Below, one piece after another: positions 43,480-52,899 of a DNA stretch of 64,000 nt (the stretch's first letter is position 1; each line of letters begins with the position of its first letter). Under the pieces are notes generated by a model that was not told the DNA's origin, searched no databases, and saw nothing but the letters and a program-made list of their open reading frames with translations. The translations under genes and the position numbers were made by a program. This DNA comes from Pedobacter psychroterrae (lineage in GTDB: Bacteria; Bacteroidota; Bacteroidia; Sphingobacteriales; Sphingobacteriaceae), in NCBI RefSeq assembly GCF_004331695.1, contig NZ_SJSL01000002.1, positions 620,001 through 684,000 of the forward strand, in the 5' to 3' direction.

Positions 43480-46400
43480 AGTTTCTGCCACCATGAAAGA
43501 CTGATTTTTCAGACTGATCAGCAGATTCGGTTACGGTAAGTCCTTTAAGAAGTTTGCTGAGGTCAAAACAACGGTTTACTACTACATGGATCACCAAGCC
43601 CTCGATCTGGACTTTACCTTCTACCATAAAGAGCCGGGATTGGAGGATCTCTTTTCTGTACTGCAGAAATACTTTTTCCCAAACTACCAGGTTGGCGAAA
43701 CCGGTTTCATCTTCTATAGTGATGAACAATACGCCTTTGGCAGTGCCGGGACGTTGCCTTACGGTGATTAAGCCGGCTACTTTAACGGTGTCACCGTTTT
43801 TGAGTTGCTGCAGCTTTGCTGTTTCAGTAACATGTAAAAGATTTAATTGCTCCCTCACAAAGCTCACCGGATGGGCTTTTAAAGAGAGTCCTGTGGCAGA
43901 ATAATCCTGCACTACATGTTCGGCAGCAGTCATAAATGGAAGTAATACCTGTCCTTCGTGAACGCTTTCAGAGGGTTGTCCGGCAAACAATGCGATGGGC
44001 TGGTCCTGTAGCGCAGAAAGTTCCCATAAAGCCGCACGTCGGTCAAGGTTGAGCGAACGGAAAGCATCTGCATCACTTAAGCCCTCGATGGCATCCTGCG
44101 GCACGCCTGCTTCGCTTAATTGGGTAATGCTGCTATATCCATGGACAGGTCTGTTGGTGATCAGTATATGCATATCTTCTGCGCTAAGCCCGGAAACTTG
44201 CCTGAAACCTAGTCTCACAGCACAGTATTTTCCATCCTTTTCCTCAAGGGTATTGTCCCATAGGGAATGGTTGATGTCTACCGGACGCATGACCACGCCG
44301 TGCCGCTCTGCATCAATCACAATTTGTGCAGGGCGGTAAAAACCCATGGGCTGGCTATTGAGTAATGCAGCAGCAAATATATCGGGATAATGACATTTGA
44401 GCCAGCTGGAGATATATACCAGGTGGGCGAAGCTGGCGGCATGGCTTTCAGGGAATCCATAGCTACCGAAGCCCTCCAGTTGCTTGAATACCCTTTCGGC
44501 ATACGCCTGTTCATAACCCTTTGCTACCATGCCATTGACCAGTTTTTCCCTGAATTCACTGACTAGTCCCTTAGCTTTAAAAGTAGCCATGCTACGGCGC
44601 AATTGGTCGGCCTCTGCTGGTGTAAAATCTGCAGCAACCATGGCTATTTCCATCGCTTGTTCCTGGAATAAAGGTACGCCCAATGTCCGGCTCAAGACCT
44701 TTTCCAGTTCCTCGCTTGGGTACGCAACAGGATCAATTTTATCCCGCCTCCTTAGATACGGGTGTACCATATCCCCTTGTATCGGCCCTGGCCTTACAAT
44801 GGCCACTTCAATCACGAGATCATAGAATACCCTGGGTTTTAATCGCGGTAGCATAGACATCTGTGCACGGCTCTCTATCTGAAACACGCCTAAAGTATCT
44901 GCTTTGCATATCATGTCGTAGACGGCAGTATCATCCTGAGGTACATTTTCAAGGCTTAGGCTTCGCCCATAATGTGCTTTTGTCAGGTCAAAAGCCTTGC
45001 GGATACAGGTAAGCATACCCAATGCCAGCACATCTACTTTAAGGATGCCCAGCGCTTCGAGGTCATCCTTGTTCCATTCCAGTTGGGTACGGTTTTCCAT
45101 CCGCGCATTCATAACCGGACAGATATCTGAAAGTTTGGTCTGGGTAATTACAAATCCTCCGGTATGCTGCCCCAGCTGCCGCGGAAAACCCACCATAGCT
45201 TCTGTAAGTTCCAGTACTTTCTTTAGCAAAGGATCATCAGGATTCAATCCCTGTTCCAAGACCCGTTCCCGGTCAAAGGAGTCTTCGTAATAATGCCAGA
45301 ACACACCTGAAAGCCTTTTAATCGTATCTTCAGATAAGCCCATCGCTTTACCTACATCTCTGACGGCCCCTTTGTGCCTTTCCTGGGTAACAGTAGCCAC
45401 TATGGCGGCATGATCACGCCCATAGGTTTCATAAATCCATTGAATGATTTCTTCCCGTCGCTCATGCTCAAAGTCGACATCCACATCGGGCCATTCATCC
45501 CGGGCGTCGGACATAAACCGGGAAAATAGCAATCGTGATTTAGCAGGATTTACGGAGGTAATTCCCAGGCAAAAGCAGACCGTACAATTCGCTGCGGAAC
45601 CTCGTCCCTGATGCAAAATGCCTAGTTCTGTCGCCTTGCTTGTGTATTCATAAATCCTTAGGAAATAAGGCGCCAGTTTTCGGCGCTTAAAGAAGTCGAG
45701 TTCAAATTCAATCTGCTCTTTGATCTTCTTAGTAAGCGTATTGCCAAATATCTTATTTGCGCCAGCCCAGGTAAGTACAGCAAGATGCTCATCTGCTGTT
45801 CGTCCATCCGGACTAGGCCATTCAGGCTCCAGGTATTTCAGTTCATCCAGCGAAAAATTGCAGACTGCAGCAATCTCCTGTGTTCTTTGTATCGCATCAG
45901 GATACAGATTGAAAAGCCGCAACAATTCCTCCTTTGATTTTAAATGACGCTCTGCATTGGCATGCAGGTGAAAGCCTGCATTGCTGATGGTGCATTTCTC
46001 GCGCACACAGGTTTGTACGTCCTGTAGTTCCCTGCGCTGAGTGATGTGGTAATGTACATCATTGGTGGCTACCATAGGGATATCCAGATTTGCCATGCGA
46101 TGGAAGCGCTTATTGTCATTCCCACCATAAGTGCGGGAGGCAGATATATACAGCTCGTCGCCAAATATTTTTTGATACTGTTGGAGATTAGTTTTAAAGT
46201 CATCATCAAAATCAAACCTGTTATTGAGCGCTAAAGGCGGGATGACGACAAACTTAATTCCTTTCTTATGTGCATATACATCTGCTTTATACAACTCGCA
46301 TTTACCTTTTTCAGTCCGCAGGTTGCCCAAGCTCAGCAAAGCGCATAAGCGCCCCCAAGCGGTAATGTCGGTAGGGTAAGCAAGTAAACTCGGTCCGTCT

Positions 46401-46609
46401 ACCAAATCAAGTCTGCAGGCTGGAATAAAGCCAATTCCCTTGATCTTAGCAGCCTGGTGCGCGCGTACTACGCCAGCCATGCTATTTCGGTCGGTAATGG
46501 CTATTTTGGTATAACCCAATGCTGAGGCACGGTTCACCAGTTCCTCGGGATGTGAACCGCCCCTCATAAAAGTGAAATTGCTGGTTACCTGTAGTTCTGC
46601 ATAATCCAT
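43472..46609 (-). CDS. dnaE2: Error-prone DNA polymerase III alpha-type, DnaE2
   Basis: The protein is 1045 residues from the ATG at 46609; the frame opens 33 bp further up but the family starts MDYAELQVTSNF. It has a PHP domain, the polymerase palm with PDVDVDF and VDVLALGML aspartates, the LGQHTGGFVIT segment, a HhH region and a C-terminal OB fold (VKVAGLITVRQRPGTAKG). It makes translesion synthesis over damaged templates, together with ImuB. The start lies 5 bp after the imuB stop, so the three genes form one operon. Family length is normal. Confidence 0.93.
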   Translation of the reverse strand: MDYAELQVTSNFTFMRGGSHPEELVNRASALGYTKIAITDRNSMAGVVRAHQAAKIKGIGFIPACRLDLVDGPSLLAYPTDITAWGRLCALLSLGNLRTEKGKCELYKADVYAHKKGIKFVVIPPLALNNRFDFDDDFKTNLQQYQKIFGDELYISASRTYGGNDNKRFHRMANLDIPMVATNDVHYHITQRRELQDVQTCVREKCTISNAGFHLHANAERHLKSKEELLRLFNLYPDAIQRTQEIAAVCNFSLDELKYLEPEWPSPDGRTADEHLAVLTWAGANKIFGNTLTKKIKEQIEFELDFFKRRKLAPYFLRIYEYTSKATELGILHQGRGSAANCTVCFCLGITSVNPAKSRLLFSRFMSDARDEWPDVDVDFEHERREEIIQWIYETYGRDHAAIVATVTQERHKGAVRDVGKAMGLSEDTIKRLSGVFWHYYEDSFDRERVLEQGLNPDDPLLKKVLELTEAMVGFPRQLGQHTGGFVITQTKLSDICPVMNARMENRTQLEWNKDDLEALGILKVDVLALGMLTCIRKAFDLTKAHYGRSLSLENVPQDDTAVYDMICKADTLGVFQIESRAQMSMLPRLKPRVFYDLVIEVAIVRPGPIQGDMVHPYLRRRDKIDPVAYPSEELEKVLSRTLGVPLFQEQAMEIAMVAADFTPAEADQLRRSMATFKAKGLVSEFREKLVNGMVAKGYEQAYAERVFKQLEGFGSYGFPESHAASFAHLVYISSWLKCHYPDIFAAALLNSQPMGFYRPAQIVIDAERHGVVMRPVDINHSLWDNTLEEKDGKYCAVRLGFRQVSGLSAEDMHILITNRPVHGYSSITQLSEAGVPQDAIEGLSDADAFRSLNLDRRAALWELSALQDQPIALFAGQPSESVHEGQVLLPFMTAAEHVVQDYSATGLSLKAHPVSFVREQLNLLHVTETAKLQQLKNGDTVKVAGLITVRQRPGTAKGVLFITIEDETGFANLVVWEKVFLQYRKEILQSRLFMVEGKVQIEGLVIHVVVNRCFDLSKLLKGLTVTESADQSEKSVFHGGRNFK

Positions 46610-46614
46610 GATGT

Positions 46615-48120
46615 TTAAGCAAAAAAACCATGTAAATACCATCCGGCGCGTTCGTCATTGTAGTGCCCGGACCGGAATACCCAATACCTTCTGCCTTCTT
46701 CATCTTCTACTACATAATAATCCCTATGCTGTCCCTGATCTTCCCACCAGCTCCTTTCGATCCGTTCGGCGTCATCCGCTTTTTTGATGATATGCCGTAC
46801 CCCTTTATAGATAAAAAGCATAGGAGGATTATCTGGTAATATAGATGATACTTCGATCTTTTCAGGCCTTGGTAATAACAGGGAGGGCCGGGGCCGGTCT
46901 TTCCGCCATACCGTAGCTGGCTGCTCGTCAAGCGATGAGGCCAGTCTGATAGATTGCTCCGGCCAATGCCGTTCTTCCGGCAAATATCTGTGGATCTTGT
47001 CTGCTCCAATCTTGTTGGCCAGCGTATCCAGCAGCTCAGCCAAACCTTTATCAGCTAATCCACAACCTTCAGGCGACCAAAGGAACTCCTGTTCGGTGTC
47101 TGTTTCTCCTACTTTTGGTGCTTCAAGGGTAAAGAGTTCAATACCTAATTTAGGTTTGATTGTTTCTATTTTCAATTCAAATAACTTGAACAATCGCATT
47201 ACCTGATTAGCCGGGTGATTGCTTCCAATCTGAACCTGTACCATTCCCCCATCTATCCGGTAACATTTTAAAACAGCGGTAAGGATGCCTTTTTTATCGG
47301 TATATAGCCGCTTACATAAGCGCTCTAGTAGTTCTTTAATGGCAAGCGCTATTCCTTCCCTTGTTCGGATAGGTTCTAAGCATGGCAGGCGTTCAGCGTA
47401 TGGCTCAATAGGCTGTAAGAGTTGCAAAGGTTCATCTTCATTGCCCAAAGCCTGGTCGAGCTTCAATATAAAATCCTGACCAAAACGACGGCGTAATGCC
47501 GTGCGACCTGTATGAATAAAGCTTTTGATGGTATGGAAGCCCAGCTTCAGGAGTCGCTCTGCCACGACAGCTTCCAGCCTCAGAGCTGCCGGTGGTAAGG
47601 GATATAAAGCCTGTTCTTGTTCGCCAGGCGCTATAATTGGCCTAACCTTTCCATATCGTGCGACAGCCCAGGCTGTACCAACCGTATCGGCCATCGCTCC
47701 ACGGACATGGTATCCCTTTGAGATCAACCGGGTTACAATTTCCTTTAAATATTCACGCTCTCCGCCCCATAGATGTGCGCAGCCTGAAATATCCAGTATC
47801 AGGCCTTCTGGAAAATCGATAGCGACCTGCGGAGAATACCGGATACACCATTCACCCAATGCATTGAGCAGTTTAGCTTCCTGACCGGATACGTGGGATA
47901 CGACTTCTAAACCCGGAATAATTGCATTTGCATCGGCCAGGGCCATTCCCGTATGTACGCCAGCTGCTTCCGCCAGGGAATTTGCTGCTACCACAACTAC
48001 ACGGTTACGCACAGGAGCAGCTATCACAAAAGAAAGGTTCTTAAGTTCCGGTCGTTTAAGTGTTAGCCAATCTGTTAGCAAATACCTGAACCATAGGGAT
48101 ACAAAGCGTTGATTTGTCAT
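46615..48120 (-). CDS. imuB: ImuB, inactive Y-family polymerase-like mutasome scaffold
   Basis: The 501-residue protein has the Y-family fold from its first residues (FVSLWFRYLLTDWL, NSLAEAAGVHTGMALADANA), a little-finger-like region and the typical C-terminal WYLHGFFA end. The acidic catalytic residues of Y-family polymerases are not preserved in the expected places, as in other ImuB proteins, which bind the beta clamp and recruit DnaE2. It overlaps imuA by 4 bp (ATGA) and precedes dnaE2. Confidence 0.9.
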   Translation of the reverse strand: MTNQRFVSLWFRYLLTDWLTLKRPELKNLSFVIAAPVRNRVVVVAANSLAEAAGVHTGMALADANAIIPGLEVVSHVSGQEAKLLNALGEWCIRYSPQVAIDFPEGLILDISGCAHLWGGEREYLKEIVTRLISKGYHVRGAMADTVGTAWAVARYGKVRPIIAPGEQEQALYPLPPAALRLEAVVAERLLKLGFHTIKSFIHTGRTALRRRFGQDFILKLDQALGNEDEPLQLLQPIEPYAERLPCLEPIRTREGIALAIKELLERLCKRLYTDKKGILTAVLKCYRIDGGMVQVQIGSNHPANQVMRLFKLFELKIETIKPKLGIELFTLEAPKVGETDTEQEFLWSPEGCGLADKGLAELLDTLANKIGADKIHRYLPEERHWPEQSIRLASSLDEQPATVWRKDRPRPSLLLPRPEKIEVSSILPDNPPMLFIYKGVRHIIKKADDAERIERSWWEDQGQHRDYYVVEDEEGRRYWVFRSGHYNDERAGWYLHGFFA

Positions 48121-48863
48121 GCGTAATGCCCTGCGATTCGTCTTTCCATTATTTCAGTTACTGTCTTTTCTTCTATGGTAATGAATTGATCCGCTGCCCA
48201 TTCCAGTTCCCAACTACCCGGATTTCCGTTGCGAACACGCAGCAGATCGACCTGCCAGCGGGGGAATCCCACTCCGGGTAATTCATCCTCAGGTTCGCTT
48301 GGTAAGGGACTGATCTTCCAGCGGGCTACGCAAGTATTGGCTCCCAGTTTTCGTGGGTCATTGCGCAATATAAAGCCGGTTCCTTTGCTGCTTTCTACAG
48401 CGAGTTGCAGCCTGCGGGACTGAATTATGCTGATCTCCTGTACTTCAGCAATTACCGCGGCCAGGCCTTCGCATTTTAATGCCTGTTCCATTACCCAAAG
48501 CACTTCTTTTTCTTCTTTGGCATCTATAAAAATTATCCGTTCCGGTGCGATGTTAAACATGCTTAAGGATGGAGGGAAAAGTTTTCTTGAAGTGCTGATC
48601 CATAGGCATGCACCTCCTTGTGACATCAGGGTTTTTAGTATGCCTGCTAGGAATCCGCTGCAGGCCGCTGCATGTTCAGTTTCTGTATTAATAAATTCGT
48701 GAATGGCGGCCGTTGGAAATACGGAATTGGGAAATGCATTTTCAATTTTTCCTAAGCCAAAGCGGGAGCCACTGCCTTTTGAGAGCGGCTTAAAACCTTC
48801 CAGCAAAAGAATTTCCTGTTGCAGACGGCTGAAGATTTCCTTTTTAGTATTGCTTAGTTCCAT
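48117..48863 (-). CDS. imuA: ImuA-like protein (RecA/SulA-related)
   Basis: The protein is 248 residues from the ATG at 48863 (a TTG lies four codons earlier). It contains AAIHEFINTETEHAAACSGF and GGACLWISTSRKLFPPSLSM, which correspond to the RecA-like core of Bacteroidota ImuA proteins, with a degenerate nucleotide site. RecA-type proteins of this kind help assemble the ImuB-DnaE2 mutasome. It is first in the operon and overlaps imuB by 4 bp. Its leader contains an AT-rich inverted repeat. Confidence 0.82.
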   Translation of the reverse strand: MELSNTKKEIFSRLQQEILLLEGFKPLSKGSGSRFGLGKIENAFPNSVFPTAAIHEFINTETEHAAACSGFLAGILKTLMSQGGACLWISTSRKLFPPSLSMFNIAPERIIFIDAKEEKEVLWVMEQALKCEGLAAVIAEVQEISIIQSRRLQLAVESSKGTGFILRNDPRKLGANTCVARWKISPLPSEPEDELPGVGFPRWQVDLLRVRNGNPGSWELEWAADQFITIEEKTVTEIMERRIAGHYA

Positions 48864-48882
48864 GATTGACAGCAAGCAAATA

Positions 48883-48913
48883 TAATACTATTATATTTAG
48901 CTTTATAGTATTA
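48883..48913. promoter_or_regulatory. Inverted-repeat operator candidate for the mutasome operon
   Basis: TAATACTA and its exact reverse complement TAGTATTA are spaced by 15 bases and begin 20 bp upstream of the imuA start codon. The position fits an operator for a DNA-damage-responsive repressor. The sequence does not match classic LexA boxes of other phyla, so the regulator is unknown, perhaps an S24-peptidase-type repressor encoded elsewhere. Confidence 0.5.
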
Positions 48914-48934
48914 TTTACTAAAATAATTAGCTAA

Positions 48935-49888
48935 CTATCCATGAGTATATTTGTAGTCTTCGTTTGAGTGTCTGACTATTTCATTGATGACAACGTCGAG
49001 TTGCTTTACCGATACATCTAAATTAATTAACAATTCCTGTTCTGACGCTACATTATTTTTATGCATTAGCAACTCCAGTATGCCTTTAATATTTGCCAGC
49101 GGGCGACGTATGATATGAGACTGAAGATAAGCAATCTCCTTTAGTTGCTCATTTCTGGCCTCAATTGCTTTGTTGTGCTCGATTTCAGATGCTGTTAATT
49201 TCGCATCCTTATTATTTTTTTCAGCTACTTCTCTATGCAGTTCCCGATATAGGAAAACTACCTGGAGTATTGTTTTGTCCAGACCTTTTAATAATTGACG
49301 GATCAGGATTGCCATGAGGAAATTTACAAATATAAAATTAACTGAAAAGATCAGCCATCTGTTTAAATCGAGGTTTTTTGAGAGAACAAACAGGATGCTG
49401 GGGTCAAAAAACAGGATTAACGAAATTATTGCGAAGACTAGAAAATTGAGCCCGACTACACCATAGGCCCATTTGTCCGAAAACTGAAGCGAACTGAAGA
49501 CTACTAATGCAAATAAATAGATAAATCCCATCACTATCATTCCCATAAACATGATCATCGATATTGCGAAAATAGCAACCGTTATCAACACCCATACCTT
49601 GCGTGAATGCAGTGTCTGATTTTGATTCAAAGCTATTGTTATCACGAATGCCATCATACAGATATCAGTTATGGCTACGTAAGGATGGCCGGCTTTAAGT
49701 TCTAGTATAACACTTGGGATTAATATCAGCAGACCTGTGGGCAGGGCATAGATGATTGCTTTTACAAAGAGTCTGTTTTGCCAGTATACAAGGTTTTTTT
49801 CAGCGCTTACCGAACTATCTTTCATTAGTCTTTCAACCAACTGTTTATAATTGGCCCATAATTTTTTGATAGCGCGGTGAGATAACAT
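48935..49888 (-). CDS. Membrane protein ending in a HisKA-like helix pair, no ATPase domain
   Basis: The 317-residue protein has about six transmembrane helices (residues about 40-215), a coiled-coil linker (LYRELHREVAEKNNKDAKLT) and then a dimerization/phospho-acceptor-like segment with His in AYLQSHIIRRPLANIKGILE. It stops after the second helix (VNEIVRHSNEDYKY) with no N, G1 or G2 box. Full kinases of this group continue with about 130 residues of HATPase. No such frame follows within the 14 bp to the inverted repeat and imuA. It may be a phosphotransfer partner, a truncated kinase or a pseudokinase. Confidence 0.8.
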   Translation of the reverse strand: MLSHRAIKKLWANYKQLVERLMKDSSVSAEKNLVYWQNRLFVKAIIYALPTGLLILIPSVILELKAGHPYVAITDICMMAFVITIALNQNQTLHSRKVWVLITVAIFAISMIMFMGMIVMGFIYLFALVVFSSLQFSDKWAYGVVGLNFLVFAIISLILFFDPSILFVLSKNLDLNRWLIFSVNFIFVNFLMAILIRQLLKGLDKTILQVVFLYRELHREVAEKNNKDAKLTASEIEHNKAIEARNEQLKEIAYLQSHIIRRPLANIKGILELLMHKNNVASEQELLINLDVSVKQLDVVINEIVRHSNEDYKYTHG

Positions 49889-50231
49889 TATGTAAATTTG
49901 TTTATCCGATTTTTTGTATAAAGGTGCGTAATTATTTATGTTTTATTGTCAGATTTTTATTGTATCTGTTATTTGTCTGTTTGCTTTGTGTTCGCTATTA
50001 CCAGAGGGTTGCCAGGAGGTTGATTCGGTTGCAGTCCAATTAACCCCCTGCGTGATACGTCAGTACCCCTACCATACCCCCTGGAGGAAGCGAACGGAGA
50101 GCGAGAACAGCACTGGCAGAAGCTGGAGAGATCGGGTAAAACATTCGTTTTTTGAGTAGAAATTTGGTATCTTTCTCTGCGGCGCAGGCCGATTTAAGAG
50201 AACGAACCGATTTTTTTACTACCTAATCATT
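49889..50231. other. Intergenic region before hflK
   Basis: The 343 bp separate the leftward HisKA-like gene from hflK. A 73-codon frame at 49938 was examined but has no convincing protein character. A near-match to the Bacteroidota -7 element (TATCTTTC, 50170-50177) may belong to the hflK promoter. I see no RNA gene or repeat. Confidence 0.4.
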
Positions 50232-51233
50232 ATGGAATTTAAGGAGAGAGACTTTACAAACCAAATTACCCAATCAACGATCCTGACCAGGATCAGAGAA
50301 AATTTAAGATTTATTTTAATTGCCATATTGGTGGTGATCCTGCTTTGGGGAACTATTTTTCAGATAGGTACTGAAGAAGTAGGAGTTATTACCCGGGTGG
50401 GTAGATACACCAGAACAGTAGACCCGGGATTGAACCTCAAAATGCCGTTTATAGAGACGGTGCATAAAGTACCCGTAGAACGCCAGCAAAAGCTGGAGTT
50501 TGGCTTCCGGTCGCTGGGTGCAGTGGACAATCAGTCTGAATATTCAAAGGATGGTTTAAGAGATGAATCGCTGATGCTGACCGGAGATCTTAACCTTGCC
50601 GATGTAGAATGGGTAGTGCAGTACAGGATCAATGATGCCTATAATTATTTATTTAAGGTGCGGGATCCGGAAAGTACACTCAGGAATATATCTGAAGCCG
50701 CCACCAGGCAGGTAGTAGGGGACAGGACTGTCAATGAGGTGTTGACCATAGGCAGAACCGAGATTACCGTAAAATTGCATCAGCTGATCCAGGAGATCTG
50801 TAATGAGTATAACATAGGGATTAAAATAGAACAGGTGGTGCTGCAGGATGTGAATCCACCTGATCCTGTAAAAGCAGCATTTAATGCGGTAAACGAGGCG
50901 CAGCAGGAAAAGGAAACACTGATCAACCAGGCCAAGTCTGAATACAACAAAGTAATCCCAAAAGCAAGCGGAGAGGCTAAGGCTACGATACAAAAAGCTG
51001 AAGGATATGCGATAGAACGGATAAACAATGCCCAGGGTGAGTCAACCAGGTTTAATGACCTTTACAATCAATACATAAAGGCACCTGAAGTAACTAAAAA
51101 GCGGATCTACCTGGAAAATATGACAACCATATTGTCCAAGCTGGGTAATGTGATCGTCACTGATCAAAATGGAGCGAATGTATTGCCGCTGCTCCAGATG
51201 CAACTGAATAAGGATAACACTAAAAAGAATTAA
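50232..51233 (+). CDS. hflK: HflK, FtsH-modulating SPFH protein
   Basis: The 333-residue protein has an N-terminal cytoplasmic stub, one membrane helix (about residues 27-45, FILIAILVVILLWGTIF) and an SPFH/band-7 domain starting GTEEVGVITRVGRYTRTVDP, then a long coiled coil (NAVNEAQQEKETLINQAKSE). With HflC it forms the periplasmic cage around the FtsH protease and limits its attack on membrane proteins. The hflC gene starts 1 bp downstream, so they are co-translated. Confidence 0.9.
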   Translation: MEFKERDFTNQITQSTILTRIRENLRFILIAILVVILLWGTIFQIGTEEVGVITRVGRYTRTVDPGLNLKMPFIETVHKVPVERQQKLEFGFRSLGAVDNQSEYSKDGLRDESLMLTGDLNLADVEWVVQYRINDAYNYLFKVRDPESTLRNISEAATRQVVGDRTVNEVLTIGRTEITVKLHQLIQEICNEYNIGIKIEQVVLQDVNPPDPVKAAFNAVNEAQQEKETLINQAKSEYNKVIPKASGEAKATIQKAEGYAIERINNAQGESTRFNDLYNQYIKAPEVTKKRIYLENMTTILSKLGNVIVTDQNGANVLPLLQMQLNKDNTKKN

Positions 51234-51234
51234 G

Positions 51235-52173
51235 ATGAGGGGAAAACAGATACTATTGGGATTACTTGCTTTTTTTGCGCTGTTGTGTTTGCTGACCAGT
51301 ACTTTTACTGTTAAGGAATATGAACAAGTGGTGGTTACCCAATTTGGAAGACCTATTGGCAATGCCATTACTACACCTGGAATAAATTTTAAACTGCCAT
51401 TTATACAGACTGCTAATGTTTTTGAAAAGCGCTTTATGGAATGGGTAGGTGATCCCAACCAGTTGCCTACAAAGGACAAGAAATTCATTTTTGTAGAGAC
51501 TTATGCCAGATGGCAGATTACCGATCCGCTGCAGTTCTTTAAAAGGCTTACAAACGAGCGGGGAGCTCAATCCAGATTGGACGATATCCTGGACGGGGAG
51601 ACAAGAAATGTTGTGGCCAAGAACAACATTGAGGAACTGGTAAGAAGCAGTAACAGAAAGCCAGAACTGGATTCGATAGGGGAGGTGTTGGGCGATTCCT
51701 TAACAAAAGTCTATGTAGGCCGGGACAAAATGCAGGAAATGATACTTAAATCTGCTAATAAGCAAGCCATTGAACTGGGCATAAAAATCCTGGACTTCAG
51801 GTTTAAAAGAATCAACTATGTGCAGGAAGTACAGACACAAGTTTACGAGCGTATGAAAAGTGAGCGTTTCAGGATTGCGGATAAGTTCAGGTCGGAAGGG
51901 CAGGGCGAGGCTTCCAAGATAAATGGAGATAAGGATAGGGAACTAAAGAATATTCAATCTGCGGCCTTTAAAAGAGCTGAGGAGATAAAAGGCAGAGCGG
52001 ATGCCAGTGCGGCATCCATCTATGCATCTGCTTATAATCAATCCGCTCAGTCTAAGAGCTTGTATGGGTTTTTAAAGTCGATGGAAACACTTGACAAGAC
52101 ATTTAGTGAAAAGACCTCGGTGATATTGTCTACCAACAGCGAGCTCTATCAATATCTGAAAAAGTCCAACTAA
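51235..52173 (+). CDS. hflC: HflC, FtsH-modulating SPFH protein
   Basis: The 312-residue protein has an N-terminal helix (ILLGLLAFFALLCLLTSTFT) and a band-7 domain (EYEQVVVTQFGRPIGNAITT) with the HflC-specific segment VETYARWQITDPLQFFKRL. The C-terminal coiled coil (EGQGEASKINGDKDRELKNI) pairs with HflK. Its end overlaps the convergent pgl gene by 4 bp. Confidence 0.9.
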   Translation: MRGKQILLGLLAFFALLCLLTSTFTVKEYEQVVVTQFGRPIGNAITTPGINFKLPFIQTANVFEKRFMEWVGDPNQLPTKDKKFIFVETYARWQITDPLQFFKRLTNERGAQSRLDDILDGETRNVVAKNNIEELVRSSNRKPELDSIGEVLGDSLTKVYVGRDKMQEMILKSANKQAIELGIKILDFRFKRINYVQEVQTQVYERMKSERFRIADKFRSEGQGEASKINGDKDRELKNIQSAAFKRAEEIKGRADASAASIYASAYNQSAQSKSLYGFLKSMETLDKTFSEKTSVILSTNSELYQYLKKSN

Positions 52174-52895
52174 CCTTCCAATAGGTTTGCTGCAGCTTTA
52201 TCCAAAAACCAGGTAACACTGCCATCAACAGGCTGTATCAATTGGGTAGGGTAAAGCTGCGGATTTTTGCTTTCATCTTCTATCACATGCTTCACTGCTT
52301 CAGCTTTTGATGATCCGAATACCAGGAAGGCAATGTTTTTCGCTTTATTGATCAACGGAGCTGTAAAACTGATCCGGTAAGTAGCTAGTTTTTCTACAAA
52401 TACAGAATCTATCTCGACTTCTTTGTTGGTCAATATGCTGGTGTCCGGAAATAATGATGCGGTATGGGCATCATCACCCATACCCAGCAATATCAGGTCA
52501 AAAGCAATATCTGCACCGTCAAAATGGGCAGAGATTGCTTTGTTATACTCTATGGCTGCCTTTTCGGGGGCCAGTGTGGTATTAACGTAAAATATGTGAT
52601 CTTCAGGGATTCCCAGTGGATCCAATATGGATCTTTTGGCCATTAAGCCATTGTAACTTTCATGAGTGGCCAATACATTGCGCTCATCGCCAAAAAAGAA
52701 ATATACTTTGCTCCAGTCAATCCTGTCTTTATGAGTGGTAGCCAGCAGCTCATAAAGTGCTTTAGGAGAATTACCACCGGTGAGTACAAAATTAAACCGG
52801 TCGTTTTCTTTTATGGCACTATCAGCTATCGAAACTATGTAATCTATCAGGTCTTCAAAAAGCTCTGCCTGGGTGTGGTAGATGAGTAGGTTCAT
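52170..52895 (-). CDS. pgl: 6-phosphogluconolactonase
   Basis: The 241-residue enzyme has the glucosamine-6-phosphate isomerase/6-phosphogluconolactonase fold: FVLTGGNSPKALYELLA, VYFFFGDERNV and LLGMGDDAHTASLFPDT. It hydrolyses 6-phosphogluconolactone, the product of Zwf. It is the last gene of the leftward pentose-phosphate operon, 4 bp after zwf, and overlaps hflC by 4 bp at its 3' end. Confidence 0.93.
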   Translation of the reverse strand: MNLLIYHTQAELFEDLIDYIVSIADSAIKENDRFNFVLTGGNSPKALYELLATTHKDRIDWSKVYFFFGDERNVLATHESYNGLMAKRSILDPLGIPEDHIFYVNTTLAPEKAAIEYNKAISAHFDGADIAFDLILLGMGDDAHTASLFPDTSILTNKEVEIDSVFVEKLATYRISFTAPLINKAKNIAFLVFGSSKAEAVKHVIEDESKNPQLYPTQLIQPVDGSVTWFLDKAAANLLEG

Positions 52896-52899
52896 TTAG

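Noticed and set aside
43989-44825. Plus-strand frames opposite dnaE2 (and similar frames opposite imuB and the T9SS gene)
   Set aside because: They are antisense shadows of strong genes on the other strand, with low-complexity Ser/Arg-rich translations.
49938-50159. 73-codon frame in the hflK leader
   Set aside because: Composition is irregular, there is no supporting start context or neighbour, and the peptide has no domain or membrane character worth naming.
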